Notes under the pieces: generated by a model | Told to the model about the DNA's origin: nothing | The model's database searches: none | What the model saw: the letters and a program-made list of their open reading frames with translations, nothing else | Shown: piece by piece, positions 1 to 12,330 of the stretch | Numbering within the stretch: the first letter of the stretch is position 1 | How the letters are laid out: each line of letters opens with the position of its first letter | Assembly (NCBI RefSeq): GCF_051020985.1 | Contig: NC_135009.1 | Span: 10,858,606-10,922,605, forward strand | Direction of reading: 5' to 3' | Length of the DNA: 64,000 nucleotides | DNA from: Nomia melanderi | Taxonomy: Eukaryota > Arthropoda > Insecta > Hymenoptera > Halictidae | Program-made: the position numbers and the translations under genes

Positions 1-229
1 TTCGAACGAACGTCAAGTTTAGTAACAATAGAATAAACTATAATATACGTCTGTGAATATAGTATTAAGAAAATGGAGGATCATTTAAGTCCTAGATTCT
101 GGGGTCTTGAAATGTGTTTCAAGATGTTCAGAAGAATCTCGGGTCTACTAAGTGTCCAAAATAAACATTAAGGTCCCCTACTGCTCCACGAGGTTTGTAA
201 CAGTTCCAAAAGTATTCTTAATGGAGCAC

Positions 230-430
230 TCTGGTCTGTGAAAGATCCCCAAGTATCTCCACATGACCCCAAGGAGTCCACACGGTCTTAAAGATCTTCA
301 AGTATCCCTGGAGTCTACATAGGTTCCCACATAGCTGTTAAGGATCTCGGAGATCTCCAAAAGAATATCAAAAGATTCTCGAAATCTTCAAATACTAAAG
401 AGATCCCAAAGGATTCTCAAAGTTACCATA
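230..430 (+). repeat. Diverged repeat array rich in AGATCTCCAA-like words
   Basis: Two units of about 50 bp (from about 233 and 284) share GGTCTNNNAAAGATC, CAAGTATC and GAGTC(C/T)ACA in order. Further AGATC(T/C)CCAAA words continue to about 430. Decayed and noncoding. Confidence 0.35.
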
Positions 431-593
431 GTGTTTTAATTCTCTTAGTACCAGCAATAATCGCCAAATCATTCTTACAATTTTTCGAAGATCTCTAAAA
501 GATCTGAAAACTTGCTCTATCAATTCCCGTAACATTTAATCGTCAGTACCTGCGAAACATCTGATTAACAAATTTGATCGCAAAAGGCCTTAA

Positions 594-826
594 CACGTTG
601 ACTGCCACGAAACACTTCAGCGTTTTATGTATCACTTACTCATTTGTAGCAAAAATAAAAAGGAATAATTATCAATTATTTGGTACACAGTTCTTAGGTT
701 GCACTATGATCCAGTTATTTGCGTCATTAGAGATTTCCATTCGACGCCAGTTATCTTGCAAGTTATAATTGTTTCCGAGCAATTTGGAAGCTCCGGTCGT
801 CGACGACCACCGTGACAGTCGACGTG
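594..826. mobile_element. TTAA-flanked TIR element (233 bp), CACGTT type
   Basis: It is bounded by TTAA at 590-593 and 827-830. The ends are inverted repeats: left CACGTTGACTGCCACG, right (reverse complement) CACGTCGACTGTCACG, 14 of 16 identical. TTAA target duplications and TIRs starting with C are typical of piggyBac-type nonautonomous elements (MITEs). A homologous copy in opposite orientation lies at 42992-43222, aligning almost end to end. No transposase is encoded; a short open frame across its left part is part of the repeat. Confidence 0.75.
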
Positions 827-830
827 TTAA

Positions 831-3800
831 AAAGTTCTACGAAGCCTTCTTCCACATAATTATACGAACCGTATAGATGTTACGTACACTGAAAATCGTC
901 GGTCGTTGCACCAGATAACCCGTCGAAGCCAGCAAAACGCGTTATCTTCGTTATTAATTGGAGACACGTCGCGCTAATGAATTCCCGTAACAATACGATT
1001 CCGTTATCGTGCGCGATATCGGGAAAGAGGGCGCGGGATCCGCGCGTCCCCTCGTAAATTCAACAGCCGACCCACATTCCGCGGAACACGACGGGATAAC
1101 CCAGTTATCCGGGAAATTCCGTGGAACGGTATCGTTCGTTTCGCGAGCAACTTTCTGGCAGCATTGTGATCGGCGTTGACGTTAACGAAGCAACACGCCA
1201 CCCGTGTTAACTGCGCCGGGAAAGAAAACCGGCCCCGATTCGCGGGCGCAGATTAGGAACGTCAGCCGCTGAATCCCTCGCCGTTGCTGCCTGGCACCCG
1301 GTGTACGAAGCGTTCGACCCTTCAGTCCTTGGACGTCCCTACCGAATTTCGTTAGAACCTTTTGTACGATGTTTGAAACTAATATGCAAGATAATATTGT
1401 TAACGCGTTGACGCTCGCTTTGAAATCGGCGATGAACGACAAACGCAATTGTTCTTTTCTTGATTAGTTGATGGGAGCTCGATCGAGATTTTATATTTTC
1501 AGAATAAAATTATGTCTTTTTATTTATGAATACTAAGAATATAGGTGATTGTCGTCGTTTGCACCTGCGTTTATTAAATTGGACGGTTATGACGGCATTG
1601 AAGGTAACGCGTTAACATTTGAAAGTAATATTGTCCACAATTCATTAGAAAAAGAAGAAAATTCTGTTTATGCTACGTCTACGTTTATCCAGAAGTATTG
1701 CAATTAATAATAGAAAAATAATGTTCATATCGGACTTGAAAGAATCAAATGATTTTTAATCGATTAAGATAATTTCTTAAATTCTATTTTAAATCTTCGC
1801 CACTACTCTGACACGCTATTACAGAGCAAGGGGTAAAATCAACATCACGACGTATAATACAAAATTCCCTTTAAAACCCGCTTCGATGAAACTGCCATTA
1901 CGGGATCCTATTTCTCAACATCTCAGATACGGAAAGGAGCTGTACAGATCTAACCAATACCACTTGCCCTATTATTTCTTCTTTCACTGAGGATTCGACA
2001 ATCTTACATCAACCTCCAGCGTTAGAAAAATCTCATATACCATCATCTTATTACACAATCATTTAAAACATTCTACGAACAGAAACACATTCCCATATTC
2101 CCTAACAGGTGGACTGTAGAACGCTCCTTCATCGCCTAAGCCGAATCTAATGACAACCAAGGGTGCACGTTCATTCGAGAAGTCTATTTCTCCTCGCGGG
2201 GTAAGAAGACAATGGCATTCCGCACGACAAGCCGACAAATGGGGGTGCTATAGGTTTCCGAAATCGTCGGTTTACATTGGCGCAAGGTCGAGCTGGGCTT
2301 CCTAATCAGGGACAAGCCCCGGCCGGCGGTTCGAACGGCAGAAAACGATACGAACGAAAGGCACGCGAGCGTTCCGCACGCGAGCAGAAAGGAAATTGGG
2401 AAGGCGGGGGAGTCATGCGGGATCGCGATGGAAAGTCTACGTCCCCGCCGACCTCGCCGCTGTAGAACGTGGGATCTACTTAAACTCGAGAAAACCGGCG
2501 AATCAGATCGGTGAAACGATGTTCCGCCTGTGTTCCCGTATCGCGATCTTATTCTACCGCTGGCTGCGGGAAGGAAATGTGGGTCAGCGCATGAGATTGC
2601 ACCTTTGACTTCGACCGAAGCGTTTTCGCCTCCTCCGAAGACTCCGCTGAACAACCTGGGAAAGCTTTCTCCACTCCCCAGGATTGATTTATTTATTTAT
2701 CTAACGGAATAAAGTTCCCCGCGAGAATGCGTAATACCGAGGACAGAAGAGAAGGGGGCCGTGTGTGCGCACTGGGAACGTTGATTTATTTATTTGTTTT
2801 ATGAGAAATCCCTTTTGTGGAAGTACGCTAGTATCGGGAACAGGAGATTGGAGGAAGGAAAAATAAACGATGTTCATATGGATTTATTAGGGATTATATG
2901 GAAACAAGATGAGTGGGCAGGGGTTCCAGCTTCGATAAAGAAGATTGGATGATTGGAAGTTTATTAGGAATTAGGGAAAGGTATGTTACGATGGACGTGG
3001 TTTTCGTGCGGTTACGAATATTTGATTATGTTACTTCGCAACTTCGAAGGGATAAAAGGAAACAAGTAATAGATTATATCTATAGAATATAGATTTAATG
3101 GTTTCGTTCGGGGATAATGTATTCATTCTTCCTCAAAGTGACCCATGAAAATTCAGAATCTCTGAGATTCGGAAAATATACTCGATTTGAGTAAGGGGTC
3201 GGTGCAGTATTTGAAGGAAACGATTCTAGTGTCGACACGATTCGAGAAACAACGGCCAATACTCTCGGATTCGATACGATCGGATCGCAATCGTCGCGGG
3301 GAAACGGTCCGCGTGACCCGGTCGGGCGGTCGAGGAATTGAAATCCTTCGATTATCCGTCCGGTCGGTGAATTAAGCAGCTTCCACTCCCGTGGCGCAGC
3401 GCGCGCTGTATTATTTACGGGTGCAGTCTTGGCGACGGAAGATTAGGCGTGCTCGGCTTACGGTATTCCCTTTGGCGCGTGTCAATCAGCACGAAATTTC
3501 GCGCGATAGAAATTCCATCTGGAAATCCCAGCGCGAATAGGCGGTCTCTGTGAATAACTGAGCCGGCGATGCGCTGGAAATTTACTTAGGCGTCTAACTC
3601 GATCGACGGTTCTCTGAAAAAATACTCTACATCGAGATTCATTTGTCGCCGGATTTAAGAAATTAATAGCGACGTTAACATTTTGCACTCGGAAGACCTT
3701 CAGTCGCCATTTAATCTGGCGCAGAAGAATTATGAAGTTTGAAATTCAATATTACAGTGTTGTTCGATGTGACGCATGGAACATCGAAATCAAATAGTTA

Positions 3801-5183
3801 TGTTCCTTATTTTATAGATGATATTGCTTTTTGTTTTCTAAAAAGTATCATCAATGTTTCATAAAAAATTACGAATATTTCTAATGAGGAGTATTATCGA
3901 GAAAAGGATTAATAGTGTAACGATTGCCTTCTATGAATCTATCAACTTTTCCTGCTTACACGAAATTAATTTGTAAATAGTGGTATCTTAAAATTCGAGA
4001 ACAACAGAATGTAACAGTGTCCCGTTCTAAAACAGAATCTTTACTCCTCAATGTACCTCGTATTGAGCGCGTTCTTCCACCTCCGCGTTCCAAAGTTGGC
4101 AGACACAAAGATCGCGCGGAAAGTTTCATTCGAAGATCATTCTCTTTCGATTCCATCCTCCTTTTAATGTCTCGTTAACGCTGGAATACGAAAGTTCGCC
4201 CGGAGATAGCGGCGGGCGCCGCCGATTGGCTTAAAAGGCGCCATTTCGTGTACCGGGAACGCGGAAGATTCGCGCGAGGCGTCGCGCTCGATTCGGTAAT
4301 TAAAGCGGCAATAACGAGGCGATAACAAACTCGTCCGGCTTTATGCAAACGATCCCTTGAGAAGGGAACGTGTTCGGGAGGGCGGTTCCTTGCGCGCGCC
4401 GTGGCCCAGCGTCCGTGAAAAAGGACGGAAGTACATAATCCGTTATCGGGAGGACTTTAGCCTCCGATCCAACGTAAAGATCCTCACGGCGGGAGCTTCT
4501 TGAGAAGCGAAACGTGAACGGGGTTGAGATAGGGAGGGAGCAGCCAGATTTCCTTCGTATTTTGCTAAGAGAATAAAGGGAGGACCGTGGTGCCCGTCCA
4601 ACCTGGGAAGGATTTATTTTAACTTCGACCCGACGGAATCCCTAGCGTTCCTCCGGAGATTCTGCTGTGAAATGGGTCATGTCGCGATAGAAAAAGTTCC
4701 ATCGAATGGAATATGTACGCGTTTAAACGGAAACGAGAATCCTTATCCATGCTCCAGCGAGTGCAAGTTTTTCTACTGAACTTTCCCATCGGAAATGTAC
4801 TTTCTTCGATTGTCTTCGTAGAATGTTGAAAATCGGGCGCCATTTTTACTTCTTTCATAGCTAAAAATTGCGGTAATTGAATGATAATGTAACACAGCTC
4901 GGTTGATTAGGTCGTGAGCGTAAGGAAGTCTATATTTCGAATCCTCCAGAGAAACTGACATAATCGTTCAACGTCTTCTAATAATCTTAGATTTCTACTC
5001 GACGTTAAAGAATAAATTTTTCAAAACGACTAGGTGATTACAAAAATAAAAATGTGAGAACCTATTAGAGGAAGGTGCGAGCAACGTGTGGCATTATCAG
5101 TTTCACGGATTTCATGGGCGAACAGCAGCGAGACGATTCCAGGCGAGGTCGCCATTATTACGGGAAGAGTTGCGTTTAACGCG
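831..5183. other. Noncoding stretch, no supported gene
   Basis: Apart from the probable TTAA element at 1404-1611 I see no structure here. Open frames between 2184 and 2712 overlap on both strands, and a GC-rich patch at 4200-4420 has no frame worth calling. An AAAG|GTATGT donor-like word near 2984 is isolated. Confidence 0.4.
1404..1611. mobile_element. Probable TTAA-flanked TIR element (208 bp)
   Basis: TTAA at 1400-1403 and 1612-1615 bounds a segment whose ends start CGCGTTGAC (left) and CGCGTTACC (right, reverse complement). The right end also contains a GGCATTGAA word like that near the right end of the 20034-20269 copy. It is shorter and less well matched than the 231-236 bp members, so it may be a deleted relative. 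Confidence 0.45.
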
Positions 5184-5213
5184 TCTCTCTCTCTCTCTCT
5201 TTCTCTCTCTTTT
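5184..5213 (+). repeat. (CT)n microsatellite
   Basis: Nearly pure CT dinucleotides over about 30 bp, a possible GAGA-factor site on the opposite strand. Open frames crossing it on both strands are artefacts of the repeat. Confidence 0.8.
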
Positions 5214-5819
5214 ATCGTTCGGCGATCCGGCTGCGGGGCTGCGATAATGATAGTTGGCTGCGGTCGGAAGCCAATCGACGTGCAACGACGTAGAAGCACG
5301 GCAAACGACGATCGGTAGAACACCGTCGTGTCGGCTCGCGGATAAAAGCGTGGAAAGGCGTAGAAGCCTTTCCAACCCCGGTTTGATCGACGATCTAGCC
5401 TCGAACGAGCAGGCTCCTCGGTTGATTTTTAGGTCGCCCCCGAGATTTGTCGAGGCTAATCTCGATATCTGCGTTTGGGGAAGGGGCACGCAATAACAAT
5501 GAAGCTCCTCGAACGATTACCGGGCTAGCAGGGCCGCGGCCAGGTTATCACTTCCAGCTGATCGGATACGCTATCGCGACACCGCGATCGCTGATCGAGC
5601 CTGGAATAAAGTGGAAGAGGCGCCGATAATGGCCGGATATCTCCGTGCCTAGTTCCCGCCGTTCCTCGAACGTCGGCTCGATGATTAAACGACACCTTAG
5701 ACGACCAGGTGAACCCTCCGAGAGGAAGGATTGGCTGAACGTCGCCTCGTTTGAGCATTGATCCCCGGTTCGCTTCAGGATTCACCGTTTTTGTCTTTTC
5801 TCCTGGAATTTTGCAATAT

Positions 5820-6021
5820 CGAGTTCAATTCAACTTAGTTCCTTGGGCACTGATTGAACAGAAGTGTATCAACCTTAATTCGATAATTGGTTAATACAAA
5901 TTGTTTTCTTCTCTTCCGGAAGACTCTTACGTCGAATTCGATTGCACTTAGTTTCTTGGGCACTCATCGAATAGAAGCGTATCATTCTTTACCCTATGAT
6001 TTACTAGTAACAATTCAATGA
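5820..6021 (+). repeat. Local tandem duplication (about 89 bp, offset 113 bp)
   Basis: Copies 5820-5908 and 5933-6021 share CTTAGTTNCTTGGGCACT followed by GAANAGAAGNGTATCA with few mismatches. The blocks are collinear with constant offset and noncoding. Confidence 0.6.
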
Positions 6022-8530
6022 AGTTGATAATAAAAATGAGAAATTGGAAGTAGATGTTTGCGAAGTAGCTACAGTAGAGAGGTCAGCGAAGAGAATTTAC
6101 TGTAATCAAAATGGTTGTGTTCCGGATAGTTACATTACCAAGTAGATATTATTCCGTACTGTGCTTCTGGTAGTAGTAATTTCCATACGATTCGTTAGCA
6201 TCAGTCAAAGGCGACTGTTCTCCACCTTATTAACGTTCACGCAGCGATGGCCGGGTTACAAGAGACCCAAACGCCGACGCGCGCTCGGTACGAAGCATAC
6301 ACGATGTCTGGAATGGGTCACGAGCGACCTAGTTATCGGCTTTCACGGTCCGTCATGCGAGGGTTAAATGACTGTCAGCTCAAAGGAGTCATGAACTGAA
6401 AAGTTAGATGAACTTGTCGCGGATCTGGGTCCCGGGCCATTCACGCGTGAATTCCTAGGCGGAGAAGAAGCTACCGGGAATTTCATCCGAACCGCGGTTC
6501 TTCCGGGCGTGTGCAACGATGCGCGATGCAACCTGCTGCGTCTGTAATTACATCGGTGAACTCCGCGAACGGTCGTGTACGCGGTAATGGATACACGAAC
6601 TACAGTTGTCCCGAATAATGGCGTCGCGTGTAACCCCGGCTAAAATGGTGATACGTCATGCACGGGATAATATAGTCCAGCATCGCACGAAAGGCACGAC
6701 CATTCTTTATTCCAGGGCCTACTCTTTCATTTAACTCGACAAACCCGAGCCAATCGCCATGCTTCCGCATTAATTAAGACACGTTTTACAGCGGGCAACG
6801 TTGTCAATCTGAAACGGCTTTATTACGGAAATGGAACACTGAAGTTTAATAATTATCGGCTCGTTCTTTTACACTGGGCTTATGAACATTTATGTTCATT
6901 CTACGGTTTGGTTTACTCTTTCTAAAAAAATGGTCGTTCGTTTGGAGATTGGAAATTAGAGGTTTGAAAACAGATTATTTTTAACTAGGATGCTTGTGTT
7001 CATTTTTGGTGAACAAGGATTGTTAGAAGCCTTAGAAATCTCTGAGAAATTAAATGTAAAATTAAATTAGATACCGAACTGTTAAATACTAGAAAATAAA
7101 GACACCATACCTTGATCTTTTCCATTTACTTAATGAAGTTTCATAGCTGCGACTTTGACTCTACATATGTGTATTCCAGATACGTGAATGAATTATGAAC
7201 TCGACTCGATTGAGAATTTTTCAAAAGCGACGAGATCGTAATGAATTATTAATAAAAGGACGCTTCGATTTGTTACGAGGAAATACGTTCGGAGCGAAAT
7301 GGAATTTCCACCGTTGAAACGAATTTTCGTTGATTAAAATTTCGCACGAGAATTTTATTACGGGTTTGTCTCCGAAATGGGATCGAATAAAATGTTTGTT
7401 CTTTGACGAATTAAGGTACAAAGGCGAGTGAATGCACGGGCGGGATGCTCGAGAAATTGAATCACGTACGAATTTAACGCGATGCTGTAGACACAGGGAC
7501 AATATAAATAACGGCCGGGCACCGTGAATGTCGCAGAAACACTGATCGCCTGTTCGCGCAAATATTGAAAGTATTTTTTGTGAACCATGTAAACCCGCGA
7601 TACGCAAAAATCAATAGAATTGTTTCAATCTTGGCGCAACGGAACCGGCCCAGTATTGTTTGGGACAAATATTTGTCATCCATACAAATATTAAAAAAAA
7701 CCTGATTTCCAGATGATAAAAAAAACGGAGAGAAAAGGGAGCAGAGAAAAGAGGATCGTTCCGCGCCAACCTACGTCCAAACACGGTCCTGTTTATTCGC
7801 TTGGCACGGGTGTATGGTGGCCATTGTTGCGACGAAACACGCTGCGTGGCAATGGCTACCCGCGCTACGAATGTCCCAGTCGGTATTGTAAAATCCTGCT
7901 CTTTTACATTGTCTACGGGAAAAAATAATAAACATTATTCTGCCGATTGTATTGAGCAACGAGCAAATAAATAAAAAATGCCAAAGTAAACGAAGAGAGT
8001 AAACGAAGGCTAACGAAAAAGTTGACAAAACGCAACTTGTGTTTACAGTTCGTTAAAAAATTCGATGGACTGTTTAGTCAACTTATAATTTATTTGCTAC
8101 AAACTTAATGTACCGTGCGAATACACGATTCTGTAACTTTGTTCGCTTGAATATGTCGTATTCAAGTCCCTTCGAATTTTAAACCGCATCCGCGGGAACT
8201 GTCGCACAAAGTTTCGGTCCTCCCGGACGCGAACTTGTTATGGTGGATCGCGCAATATCGTTCCACGAACTTTCGACCCGCCGCCATTACCCGCGACGCA
8301 TATGTGACACACCGAGCCATCGAACACGCACGAGATTACCTGCGTATCTTCAGGAAACAAGATGATTACTACGAATCCGCAGACCGTGGATCGAAGCGCG
8401 CGCCATTTTCATTACGGTCGGTGCCGGGGCGTCGGCCATTTTGAATCCTAACTCGAGTAGGGCCGTTCCGGTTATTCATACCGTTAACTTCTCTTTCGAA
8501 CATCGATTGAGTTCGATGGAATGTATCACT

Positions 8531-8665
8531 AACATTCACTGAAAAATATCCATCATTGATTAAATCAGTGACATTCATTGACTTTATTCACCTTCATTGA
8601 CTTTCAGTAACATCTATGAACTTTATTAACACTTATAACTCAATTTACACTGCTCAGTACCTTTA
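8531..8665 (+). repeat. AT-rich irregular tandem repeat, period about 19-24
   Basis: Successive units start ACATTCACTGA, ACATTCATTGACTTTATTC, ACCTTCATTGACTTTCAG, ACATCTATGAACTTTATTA and ACACTTATAACTC. Spacing varies, so this is a decayed minisatellite. Confidence 0.45.
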
Positions 8666-11600
8666 TACTTCCGTATTTCCAATTTTTTTTTCGTGTACTC
8701 GTATTCTTTCTCTTTTCGTATACCAAACGATTAACCCACAAATAACAAATAAGTAAATAAATAAAAACTTCTATTTCGATAATTACGTTAACAGATGTTA
8801 TATATTGTATCAGTCTACATGTAACTTATGGATCCAAATACAAATCAACGTTTCATTATGGAAGTTTCAAAGTGATCACGTCAAGTCCTTCTGTACACAG
8901 AAAGTTCTCTGAAAAATTCGCTGTCCGCGCGACAAAAAGGAGACGCGGAGATGGTCGACGTAAAACGGGAAAGGTAAAAGAAGGAAACGTTGGTACGGTG
9001 AGGAGTAAAAAAAGGCGGGTGAAAAGCGGCGGTCGAATCGGGGTCGGGCTCGAATAATAAATCGTTGGAGGCGAAGTCCTTTTCAAGCTGGAGCGCGTCG
9101 AGCCGCGTGTATCCTTTTTAGGAAGACCGGGCGCAAAATTCACGTTCTTGTGGCCGTTGCGGTACGGATTACACGTACCAATGGACGATTTCGATTCCCG
9201 GTGAAACAAGCATCCGCCATGATTCTTCTCCCACCCTTTTTCCTCTCGTTCCTCCGGCGAAACCACCGGACAGTTCTTCTTCTTTTAGCAGGGACTGTTC
9301 TTTAGCCCCTGTAACGCGAGCGAAGTTCGTCCGAGTAATGGCCCCTCGATGATTATTTTCCTTTTCCGCGAGACCGAATGGAACGGTCTTGTTTTCTTGC
9401 TGACCGAGAAGTTGATTAAAGAATGGACTCGTGAAAGGGGGTAGAGAAAGAAAGAGGCTAGAGGAATAAGGGAACGTACACTAATGAAATCTTGCTCGGA
9501 CTTTTTCGAATGGCCCTTACAATTATCGAGTGACTTACACCGTGACTGGAAAAATTAAATTTTTCAATAGAATAATCGCTTCTCTGGAATTAAGCATCGT
9601 TTAAATGGAGATCTTGAAGTGTGAGTATATAGTGTACTTGTAACTGAGTTTGTAAATTGGACGTCGTGATGAATGTCTTGACTTGTTCACCACTGCATTG
9701 CAGACATTTTGTGGTGCACGTAATTGCATAGGATTTCGCGTTGAATGTTATTGAACTAGAATTATTGCTGAATTAGTTAATAGCGATAGTAGATGTTACT
9801 TTCAGAATTTGTTAGATGAAACCATTTATCGATGAAAGTTTGAATATACACAGACACAGCTGAGCTTTGTTTGTACGCGTTTACGACTCGCTCCGGTTAC
9901 ATTCTCTGGAGAGCATCTTCCCTGCACAATAAAACTGTCAGAAGTGGGACTGTCGTGCGTAAAGTTTTGGAATAGAGAAGCGACGTACGAACATAACGTG
10001 TAACTTTTCCGACGTGTGCGTAGGTGTTTATTATTCGCCCGGCGTTGCGGGACTAACTTCTAATACCGTCGGCTGTGCACCGCATAGATGCAACTTCTGT
10101 TTTGTTGTCTCTCCCAGTGGCTTTAACTTGAACTTTTTACGAAGATTTTTATGTAGCCTAATATATCCTAAACGACGACATTCGCCAGTGTTTTACGAGC
10201 ACACCGCGAGCCTTTACCGAGATATACAGACACCTATTACCATTCAAAGAGATTAAAGGAAAAAAGAAAAAACTAAAACTATCACATAATAGTATTTCCC
10301 CCTTTGAATTTCTCGACGAGGAAAAACCTCCAATTTCCCTTGAAAATTTATCATTTCACAGTCCAAATAATAAATCACCAGCTTCTCAGAAACTCGTCAC
10401 ACGAATCCTACAATCGACAATATAATCCTTTCTCCATATCTAAACAAGTGAAAATACTGCTGGATACCTCTTCAAAGTGAGATGCCTCCTAAAAATTACA
10501 ATCTATTGGGCTTGGCTTACTCTACACACAAAGTTTCATAATTTTCTGAATCTCCAAATTCCACAACTTCCATGCTCAGAAATGCATTAAAAATCCCGGA
10601 CCTGCCCGTTGTGTTTCTGTTCGCGACGTCTTTATTACAGAGACGCGGGAACGGGTCCGGGAAATCTGAAAGAACCGAGACTCGTCTCGAAGCGATCCAA
10701 TTAAAGCCGTTCCGGGGCGAGGCTCCGGGAAACAACTTCATCGCCGGCCGTATATAAATCGTGGGCCGGCGTTGTTGCAGAACTGCGCGGGCGAACGATC
10801 TCCGGGGCGGAAACACGAGTCGGAGAGCGATCCGCTATTGGTAGCCGGGCGCTCGAGAACTATAAAGCAATTACTTTTATTCCCCTTTGGTAATCGATTG
10901 CTTACCTACCGGCGGCTACGTGACCTGTATCGCAGCGGGCGGCCGGGGGAAAGGAGAGGCGACGCGAGCCGCTGTCTCACGTCCGCCCCGTATTTCCACG
11001 CCGCTTACGAGCCTCCGCCGCGTCTTATCGAATTCCCGGTGGACGCCGACGCCGATAATAAAATCCGCGAGCGGGGTGTTCGTCAACGAGCGGCCGTGAA
11101 CAACGCGCGATAACGAACGCAACACCGTGAAACCGTGCACTGGAATTCGGGAATTTACTCGCGCGCGGAATCCGGCTACAGAAACTGGTAATTGGATTGC
11201 GGGGCAGTACGATCGACTGTTTGTTCGCGGGGCTCGACGAAAAATGGCTGCCGGGAAATGTTGCCAGTCCTTTTCTGAATGTTCCTGGAACTGAGAGTTA
11301 CGTAGGTGTCTGTTTTTGTTGGTTTCGGTTGGTTCTCAGGTTCTCCAGTTTTAGATTCTTTTCAGCTTTGCGACGGATTGCGGGGGCCTTTGGGGATTTC
11401 GTCGTTCACTGTTGAAATGTTGAAGCTGTAGATATTTCGAGAGATCGGGAAAATTTAGTACTAAATTTACCGAGCAGTTAAATTCACTTTCCGAAATTCG
11501 TCTATACCAAGGGTGGATGTATCGAGACTTTAAGAGTTCTATAATTCAGGTTGCGTATTGTTGAATAGTTTCTTTAATAATTTTTCAGAGAAACGTCTGT

Positions 11601-12297
11601 TATCTTCTTAATAATTGAAATGAAATCAGGAATAGGTCGTTTTGACCCGTAATTTCATTGTTAGCGAAAGAAGAACTGGGTGGTGATTTTAATCTTTCAG
11701 TTTGACAAATCCTACCGGAAGCAGAAATCAAATGAGATTTTGCTAAATTCTATTAGAATATTACATTACGGTTACAGGGGCGCTGAGACTTGACAATTCC
11801 CGGGAATAATACAAGGGGCGTGGAGATTAAAACCATGAGACAACAGTCTGCGCAATTAAAATGGATTCGAGTGGTTGGTCTAAGGGCTGCAAGGCAAACT
11901 TCTGAATCCTATAAGGGCAAAGTCTGGCAGTGTCTAGAATCCGAGCTAACAAACGCTTTTGTTTGATTAGACACTCGCGTGCGCGGTCCGCGCTAGTAGG
12001 AAGATTCGAAATAAAATTAAGGGGTGGAACGTGACGCGCCCCGGCTCCGGTGCCGGCGTTGTTTTGCTGGTTCCCGAAGAGGCAAAGGTAATTCCCACGG
12101 CGGGAAATAAATTCGACGTAGGTCTAACGAGCTCCGGCGATACAATTTCGTGCGCGTGGCAACGGTACGTGCGTCGGGACGAATGTTTTTACGGCCGGTG
12201 ACACGAAAGCCGGCAGAGTTTCTGAGGAAATTCGAGCCGGCACCGGCTCGCCGGGCGTCGCGCGGTCATTGGATTAGGCGGGTACGTGTCGATGCGC

Positions 12298-12330
12298 TTA
12301 ACCCCTTGCAGTGCAATTTTTTTGCGCAAC
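12298..12330 (+). mobile_element. Solo TTAA terminal end (CCCCTTGC type)
   Basis: TTAA followed by CCCCTTGCAGTGCAATTT matches the terminus type of the 25671-26104 element. No opposite end is found within about 1 kb, so it is a truncated or strongly decayed copy. The 3' limit given is arbitrary. Confidence 0.3.

Noticed and set aside
10751..10790. TATATAAAT with possible start downstream
   Set aside because: No initiator motif lies 25-35 bp downstream and no exon follows.
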